This document shows, in pieces, positions 18,281-22,767 of a stretch of 22,767 bases of DNA; within the stretch, counting starts at the first letter, position 1, and every line of letters begins with the position of its first letter. The position numbers and the translations under genes were made by a program. A model generated the notes under the pieces. That model was not told where the DNA came from and did not search any database. It saw only the letters and a program-made list of their open reading frames with translations. The DNA lies in the IMG/VR virus record IMGVR_UViG_3300032050_000862, positions 1 to 22,767 of that record, one strand, 5' to 3'. The stretch is from a virus.

Positions 18281-20472
18281 AAGACACCACCGGAATCGTA
18301 GCCGCAGCCAATGTGGCAAAAAACGGACCGTACCCGTCAAAAGGCGGTTCCGAGGAAATCCTGACCGTTGCCCGTTCACGCATGAACACGGCGATCACGG
18401 CGTTTTCCCAGACTCGGGAAGACGAACTCGATGACCTGCGGTTCTACGCAGGCTCCCCAGACAACCAGTGGCAGTGGCCCGCTGACGTGCTCCAGACTCG
18501 TGGTGCCGTGCAGGGTCAGACCATTAACGCCCGCCCCTGCCTGACCATCAACAAGCTGCCGCAGCACGTTCATCAAGTGACGAACGAGCAGCGCATGAAC
18601 CGTCCCGGCATCAAGGTGATCCCGGCTGACGACAAGGCAGACGTGGACGTGGCCGATGTGTTCAATGGCGTGATTCGCCACATCGAGTACATTTCCGATG
18701 CTGATGTGGCCTACGACACAGCCTGCGAGAACCAAGTGTCCTACGGCGAAGGCTACATCCGTCTGCTGACCGAGTACTGCGACGAAGACACGTTCGATCA
18801 GGACATCAAGATCGGGCGCATTCGCAACAGCTTCAGCGTCTACATGGACCCCCTGATCCAAGACCCCACTGGCGCAGACGCCAAGTGGTGCTTTGTGACG
18901 GAAGACCTACCCAAAGCTGAATATGAGCGTCTGTACCCCGATGCAGCGCCGATCAGCACCCTCATGAGCCTTGGCGTGGGCGATCAATCCATCGCACAGT
19001 GGATCGGTGAAAACACCATCCGCATCGCCGAGTACTTCTACATCGAGTACGAGAAGCAGACGCTCAACCTGTACCCCGGCAACCAGACTGCGTTCAGCGG
19101 TACGCCCGAGGACAAGACCCTGCGCATGATGTTCGGTAAGCCAATCCGCAGCCGCGAAGCTGACCGCAAAAAGGTCAAGTGGTGCAAGATTAACGGCTAC
19201 GACATCCTCGAAGAACGCGAGTGGGCTGGTGCCTACATTCCCGTGGTGCGCGTGGTCGGCAACGAGTTCGAGGTGGACGGCCAGATGTACGTGTCGGGCT
19301 TGGTGCGTAACGCCAAGGATGCCCAGCGCATGTACAACTACTGGGTGTCGCAGGAAGCTGAGATGCTGGCGCTGGCCCCCAAAGCACCGTTCATCGGGTA
19401 CGGCGGTCAGTTTGAAGGCTACGAGCAGCAGTGGAAGACTGCCAACACGAACAACTGGCCCTATCTGGAGGTCAATCCTGACGTTACAGACGGTCAAGGT
19501 GCTGTGTTGCCACTACCCCAGCGGGCACAGCCTCCGATGGCCTCCAGCGGCCTCCTGCAAGCCAAGGCAGGTGCTGCCGAGGACATCAAGTCGGCCACCG
19601 GCCAGTACAACGCATCGCTGGGCATGACCAGCAACGAACGTAGCGGAAAAGCTATTCTTGCCCGCCAGCGCGAAGGCGACATCGGCACCTACCACTACGT
19701 TGACAACTTGGCCCGTGCGATCCGTCACATTGGCCGTCAACTCGTGGACCTGATTCCCAAGATTTACGACACCGAGCGCATCGCCCGCATCATTGGCGAA
19801 GATGGTGAGCCATCGACCGTCAAGATGAACCCGATGCAGGAAGAACCTGTCAAGCGGATCGTGGACCAAGAGGGTGTGTTGATTGAAAAAATCTACAACC
19901 CTGCTGTCGGCAAGTACGATGTGCGCGTGATCACCGGCCCCGGCTACGCTACCAAGCGTCAGGAAGCCTTGGAGAGCATGGCCCAGTTGCTGCAAGGCAA
20001 CCCACAGTTGTGGCAAGTCGCTGGCGACCTGTTCGTCAAGAACATGGACTGGCCCGGTGCCCAAGACCTTGCCAAGCGGTTCAAAAAGACTATCGACCCC
20101 AAAGTGCTGGCCGACGAAGACGATCCAGCCTTGGCCGCTGCCAACCAGCAGATGGAGGCGATGGCCGCTGAGATGGAGAACATGTTCCAGATGTTGCAAA
20201 ACGTCAACCAGAGCATGGAAGCCCGCGAGATGCAGATCAAGCAGTTTGAAGCTGACATCAAGGCATACTCTGCCGAGACACAGCGCATCAGCGCGGTGCA
20301 GGCTGGCATGTCGCCCGAGCAGATTCAGGACATCGTGATGGGCACCATTGCCGCAGCGATGGACACTGGCGATCTGGTTGCAGGCGCACCGCAGATGCCT
20401 GAGATGCCGATGCAGCCCGAGATGCCGATGGAGCAGCCGCAGGGTCAAATGCCACCTGAAGGGATGATGTAA
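18277..20472 (+). CDS. P22-like portal protein
   Basis: A 731-aa portal of the P22-like family, which forms the dodecameric vertex for DNA entry and tail joining. Evidence: long N-terminal helix after RSRMNTAITAFSQTREDELDD, DLRFYAGSPDNQWQWP, LTINKLPQHVHQVTNEQRMN, DVADVFNGVIRHIEYIS, and VSYGEGYIRLLTEY. A helical region at about 620-690 precedes a Met/Pro/Gln-rich tail with repeats of PEMPMQ. ATG 18277 overlaps the GroES-like stop (ATGA). The length and order after terL fit the family. Confidence 0.93.
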   Translation: MKDTTGIVAAANVAKNGPYPSKGGSEEILTVARSRMNTAITAFSQTREDELDDLRFYAGSPDNQWQWPADVLQTRGAVQGQTINARPCLTINKLPQHVHQVTNEQRMNRPGIKVIPADDKADVDVADVFNGVIRHIEYISDADVAYDTACENQVSYGEGYIRLLTEYCDEDTFDQDIKIGRIRNSFSVYMDPLIQDPTGADAKWCFVTEDLPKAEYERLYPDAAPISTLMSLGVGDQSIAQWIGENTIRIAEYFYIEYEKQTLNLYPGNQTAFSGTPEDKTLRMMFGKPIRSREADRKKVKWCKINGYDILEEREWAGAYIPVVRVVGNEFEVDGQMYVSGLVRNAKDAQRMYNYWVSQEAEMLALAPKAPFIGYGGQFEGYEQQWKTANTNNWPYLEVNPDVTDGQGAVLPLPQRAQPPMASSGLLQAKAGAAEDIKSATGQYNASLGMTSNERSGKAILARQREGDIGTYHYVDNLARAIRHIGRQLVDLIPKIYDTERIARIIGEDGEPSTVKMNPMQEEPVKRIVDQEGVLIEKIYNPAVGKYDVRVITGPGYATKRQEALESMAQLLQGNPQLWQVAGDLFVKNMDWPGAQDLAKRFKKTIDPKVLADEDDPALAAANQQMEAMAAEMENMFQMLQNVNQSMEAREMQIKQFEADIKAYSAETQRISAVQAGMSPEQIQDIVMGTIAAAMDTGDLVAGAPQMPEMPMQPEMPMEQPQGQMPPEGMM

Positions 20473-20834
20473 TGAGTTGCGCTGAATTTGTTGGTGAGTT
20501 GTTCTTGGCGCGGGATGTGGCCCATTCCGTCCACCTCAACACCCGTTCCTACTCAAAACACAAGGCGCTGCGGCACTTCTACAAGGACGTTCTGGAAGCT
20601 GCCGACAAGTTTGCCGAGGCGTACCAAGGCCGTCATGGTCTAATTGGCCCCATCTCGCTCAAGTCAGCCCGCAAGGACGGCGCAATCCTGCCGTTTTTGG
20701 AGGACTCGCTGGCCTACATCGAGGAAAACCGGTACAAGGTCTGCGGCAAGACCGACACCACTTTGCAGAACATCATTGACGAGATCATTGCTGTTTACCT
20801 GTCCGCTTTGTACAAACTGAGGTTCCTCGCATGA
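20472..20834 (+). CDS. Helical phage protein (DUF5856-like)
   Basis: A 120-aa, largely helical protein with HLNTRSYSKHKALRHFYKDV, EAADKFAEAYQGRHGLIGP and LQNIIDEIIAVYLSALYKLR. It resembles a family of short phage proteins of four-helix appearance that I believe is DUF5856, but the identification is from memory. ATG 20472 overlaps the portal TAA by 1 nt, and its TGA overlaps the next ATG by 4 nt. The role is unknown. Confidence 0.75.
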   Translation: MSCAEFVGELFLARDVAHSVHLNTRSYSKHKALRHFYKDVLEAADKFAEAYQGRHGLIGPISLKSARKDGAILPFLEDSLAYIEENRYKVCGKTDTTLQNIIDEIIAVYLSALYKLRFLA

Positions 20835-21610
20835 GCATCGAAGTCGCATCCATGAGCCAATTTGGGCGCACGGAGCCTTTTGGGCTTCAGGTTGCCCGTG
20901 GGCAAATTCCAAACCACCAGTCGATCCAAATTTTTGGGTACAACGCAGACGTTGATCAGACGGAAGAATCAGTTTGGCCCGATGGTGGCACAGTGCCCCA
21001 CCCCACAGTGGCGTCCGTCTTAAAAATTAGTTCCACCAGCGCCAGCGACACCTCCGCAGGAACCGGTGCTAAAACCGTGTTCGTCAGCGGCTTGGACGGC
21101 AACTACAACGTGATGAGTGAAACCGTTATTTTGAACGGTCAGACCGAAGTCAATACCGTCAAATCGTACCTGTACGTCAACGAGTTTTACGTGATCACGG
21201 TGGGCACCGATGGTTACAATGTTGGAACTATCAATGCGGGCACCGGTACCGTAACTGCGGGTGTTCCTGCGGTTCTGTACGACCTAATTGCCCCCACGTT
21301 TAATAACCGCACGACAGCGCATTACTGCGTTCCCGTTGGCTATACTGGCTACATGGTAGAGGGTAAGTTTTCTGCCGGTCAAGCAAGCGGCACAACGGCT
21401 GTGACGGGTTACCTCAAGCAACATGGTCCTGACAACGTATTACGTGTTGGCGCTGTAACGACCTTAAACAACGGCGCGGCGCTTTTCACATTTGATCCAC
21501 CATACCGAATCCCTGAAAAGAACTGCATTGGTGCTTCCGCAGTCGGAGCAGCTAACAACAACTCTGTCAGTGCCTTCTTCAACCTCATACTGGTCAAAAA
21601 CGTAGGGTAG
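20831..21610 (+). CDS. Beta-rich virion structural protein, unknown role
   Basis: A 259-aa protein, Gly/Thr/Ser/Val-rich with repeated short strands: SIQIFGYNADV, TGAKTVFVSGLDGNYNVMSE, TVILNGQTEVNTVKSYLYVN, and a C-terminal beta region TAHYCVPVGYTGYMVEG. No signal peptide, coil or catalytic motif is seen. Such proteins are common beside portal genes in aquatic phages and are labelled structural (recollection). Decoration or fibre roles are possible; it does not look like a HK97-type capsid protein. ATG 20831 overlaps the upstream stop. Confidence 0.75.
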   Translation: MSIEVASMSQFGRTEPFGLQVARGQIPNHQSIQIFGYNADVDQTEESVWPDGGTVPHPTVASVLKISSTSASDTSAGTGAKTVFVSGLDGNYNVMSETVILNGQTEVNTVKSYLYVNEFYVITVGTDGYNVGTINAGTGTVTAGVPAVLYDLIAPTFNNRTTAHYCVPVGYTGYMVEGKFSAGQASGTTAVTGYLKQHGPDNVLRVGAVTTLNNGAALFTFDPPYRIPEKNCIGASAVGAANNNSVSAFFNLILVKNVG

Positions 21611-21639
21611 TGATTACAATACCCGCATAAGGAGCCAAA

Positions 21640-21942
21640 ATGGAACTTCTCAACCCTCTCGCCCAAGCCAACTTCCCGGCTCAAACTGCTGCTTTCACAG
21701 GCACCGCAGCCAACACATCTGGCTGGCCCGCTGGTCCCGAAGGTGTTGTGGTCTGGTCCACAGAACCCTGCTACGTTGAAGTTGGTGAAGGTGCTGTGGC
21801 GACAACCGCCAGCACTCCGATCCCCGCATTCACACCGATCCCGTTCAAAGTCCCCACCGGCACATCTGGCCTGTGGCGAGTAAGCGCCATCCAGATTTCC
21901 TCTGGTGGCACGGTGTACTGCAAACCGATGAACACCAAATGA
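21640..21942 (+). CDS. 100-aa beta-rich phage structural protein
   Basis: A 100-aa protein with a beta-sandwich look: EGVVVWSTEPCYVEVGEGAV, TPIPAFTPIPFKVPT, and LWRVSAIQISSGGTVYCKP. The pattern of a short module on neighbouring structural genes recurs in aquatic phages (recollection). ATG 21640 has AAGGAG 7 nt upstream after a 29-bp gap, and its TGA overlaps the next ATG (ATGA). Likely a virion component. Confidence 0.75.
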   Translation: MELLNPLAQANFPAQTAAFTGTAANTSGWPAGPEGVVVWSTEPCYVEVGEGAVATTASTPIPAFTPIPFKVPTGTSGLWRVSAIQISSGGTVYCKPMNTK

Positions 21943-22097
21943 GTTTCCTTGCTGCCCGCAACGCCATCGGGATTGGGCTGGGTGGCATTCTTTCGCTTTT
22001 CGGGGGTCGCAATAGCGAACAAGCCCAGAGCAACCTTCTTTGCGAAAACGGTGATAACCTCGTCCAAGAAGACGGTGGTTTGATTCTTTTGGAGTAA
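21939..22097 (+). CDS. 52-aa small protein with hydrophobic N-terminus
   Basis: A 52-aa protein with a hydrophobic, Gly-rich segment (FLAARNAIGIGLGGILSLFG) and an acidic tail ending LLCENGDNLVQEDGGLILLE. The tail contains the E-(N/D)-G...L(L)xE repeats seen at the C-termini of small phage proteins. ATG 21939 overlaps the upstream stop; 3 nt separate it from the next gene. The function is unknown; it may be membrane-associated or a virion peptide. Confidence 0.7.
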   Translation: MSFLAARNAIGIGLGGILSLFGGRNSEQAQSNLLCENGDNLVQEDGGLILLE

Positions 22098-22100
22098 CGC

Positions 22101-22601
22101 ATGCCCGTTGTATCACTTTCAATTTTTGGCGGCGTTGGTGCTCAATTCTTTGACAACAACGGCAATCCGCTGTCCGGTGGCAAGATTTACACCTACGAAG
22201 CGGGTACAACAACACCGCTGGCTACGTACACATCCTCGTCCGGTGACACGGCTCACACAAACCCCATTGTGTTGGATGCTGGTGGTCGAGTGCCCGGTGG
22301 GGAAATTTGGAACGCATTGCAACTGTACAAGTTTGTTTTGAAAACCAGTGCAGATGTTACGCTTGCAACGTACGACAATGTTGGCAGCAGCTTTAACGCC
22401 ACCGCAATTATTGCAAACTTTACAGGCAATGGTTCTACTGTTGCATTTACGTTGGCAAGCGCACCTGCGGGCGAAAACGCAACCAACGTGTACATCAATG
22501 GCGTGTACCAGCAAAAGAACACGTACAGCGTTGCTGGCGCTGTTCTTACTTTCTCAGAAGCACCCCCAGTTACTTCGTCAATTGAAGTGAACTACGTCTA
22601 A
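22101..22601 (+). CDS. Tail-fibre or receptor-binding-like protein
   Basis: A 166-aa protein. The N-terminal GAQFFDNNGNPLSGGKIYTY and AGTTTPLATYTSS region, followed by VLDAGGRVPGGEIW and YKFVLKTSADVTLATYDNVG, matches the head- or tail-binding module commonly found at the start of phage tail spikes and fibres. The second half is a short beta domain, VAFTLASAPAGENATNVYIN and GVYQQKNTYSVAGAVLTFSE. It stops without a long shaft, so it may be an adaptor to the next fibre gene. Confidence 0.82.
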   Translation: MPVVSLSIFGGVGAQFFDNNGNPLSGGKIYTYEAGTTTPLATYTSSSGDTAHTNPIVLDAGGRVPGGEIWNALQLYKFVLKTSADVTLATYDNVGSSFNATAIIANFTGNGSTVAFTLASAPAGENATNVYINGVYQQKNTYSVAGAVLTFSEAPPVTSSIEVNYV

Positions 22602-22610
22602 GGAACAATT

Positions 22611-22767
22611 ATGGCCGATACCAAAATCTCCGCGCTGACTGCATCCACAACCCCGCTTGCGGGCACTGAGGTATTGCCAATTGTTCAAAGCGGTGTAACC
22701 AAGCAAGTCAGCGTTGCCAATTTAACAGCGGGTCGCGCAATCAGCGCAACCGAACTGACGTTAAGCA
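22611..22767 (+). CDS. Tail-fibre-like protein, cut by the window edge
   Basis: The start of a CDS at ATG 22611 with AAGGAACAATT upstream. The 52 visible residues (MADTKISALTASTTPLAGTE then VLPIVQSGVTKQVSVANLTA) match the N-terminus of many phage fibre and appendage proteins. The rest lies outside the window, so length and C-terminal function cannot be judged. Confidence 0.85.
   Translation, partial: MADTKISALTASTTPLAGTEVLPIVQSGVTKQVSVANLTAGRAISATELTLS

Noticed and set aside
19513-20448. A minus-strand open frame of 311 codons opposite the portal
   Set aside because: It is antisense to a well-supported portal gene and Leu/His/Gln-rich, typical of a frame shadow.

Overview
The window is part of the genome of a tailed double-stranded DNA bacteriophage (Caudoviricetes). 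It holds a replication module, a compact accessory operon, a packaging module (small and large terminase, P22-like portal, phage-encoded GroES-like protein) and the start of a virion or tail-fibre region. I see no host gene, integrase, tRNA, rRNA, insertion sequence or CRISPR array. Base composition and protein style suggest a phage of a freshwater proteobacterium, perhaps Burkholderiales. The host assignment is an inference and weak.

Layout. (1) 1-8255, leftward: the replication operon. In transcription order it encodes a ribbon-helix-helix-like regulator, an Ala/Pro-linker protein, a DUF2800 PD-(D/E)XK nuclease with a likely Fe-S cluster, a DUF2815 ssDNA-binding protein, a family-B DNA polymerase, DUF3310, a VRR-NUC nuclease, a PP-loop/PAPS-reductase-like protein and an SNF2-type helicase. 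It ends in a string of very small genes, several of them zinc ribbons, joined by 1-4 nt stop/start overlaps. (2) 8256-8427: a divergent control region. Two face-to-face promoters share one 18-bp dyad; it also holds a strong hairpin and a 14-codon leader ORF coupled to the next gene. (3) 8428-10926, rightward: an 832-aa Prim-Pol/PriCT-2/DUF3987 primase-helicase. (4) 10926-10955: a bidirectional terminator with the stop codons of two convergent genes at its edges. (5) 10953-14817, leftward: about 13 small, mostly unrecognised genes, including a Gp88-like cysteine-rich protein, a helix-turn-helix/AT-hook protein, two single-span membrane peptides and two zinc ribbons. (6) 14818-15507: a 690-bp non-coding control region with nine copies of a 13-bp palindrome, a perfect 17-bp inverted repeat around an AT-richer spacer and tandem 10-mers. 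It separates divergent operons and looks like an operator array and/or a replication origin. (7) 15508-22767, rightward: packaging and virion genes, leaving the window inside a fibre-like gene.

How it fits together. The DUF2800/DUF2815/polymerase/VRR-NUC/SNF2 set with a DUF3987 primase resembles a replication cassette known from many siphophages, but the polymerase here is family B rather than family A. Nearly all neighbouring genes are translationally coupled. The main regulatory features are the shared-dyad promoter pair at 8274-8311, the leader ORF before the primase, and the palindrome array at 14887-15466. Several real genes are shorter than 60 codons (30, 33, 35, 38, 46, 28, 50, 50, 52 and 54 aa) and are annotated here from overlap, Shine-Dalgarno and motif evidence.
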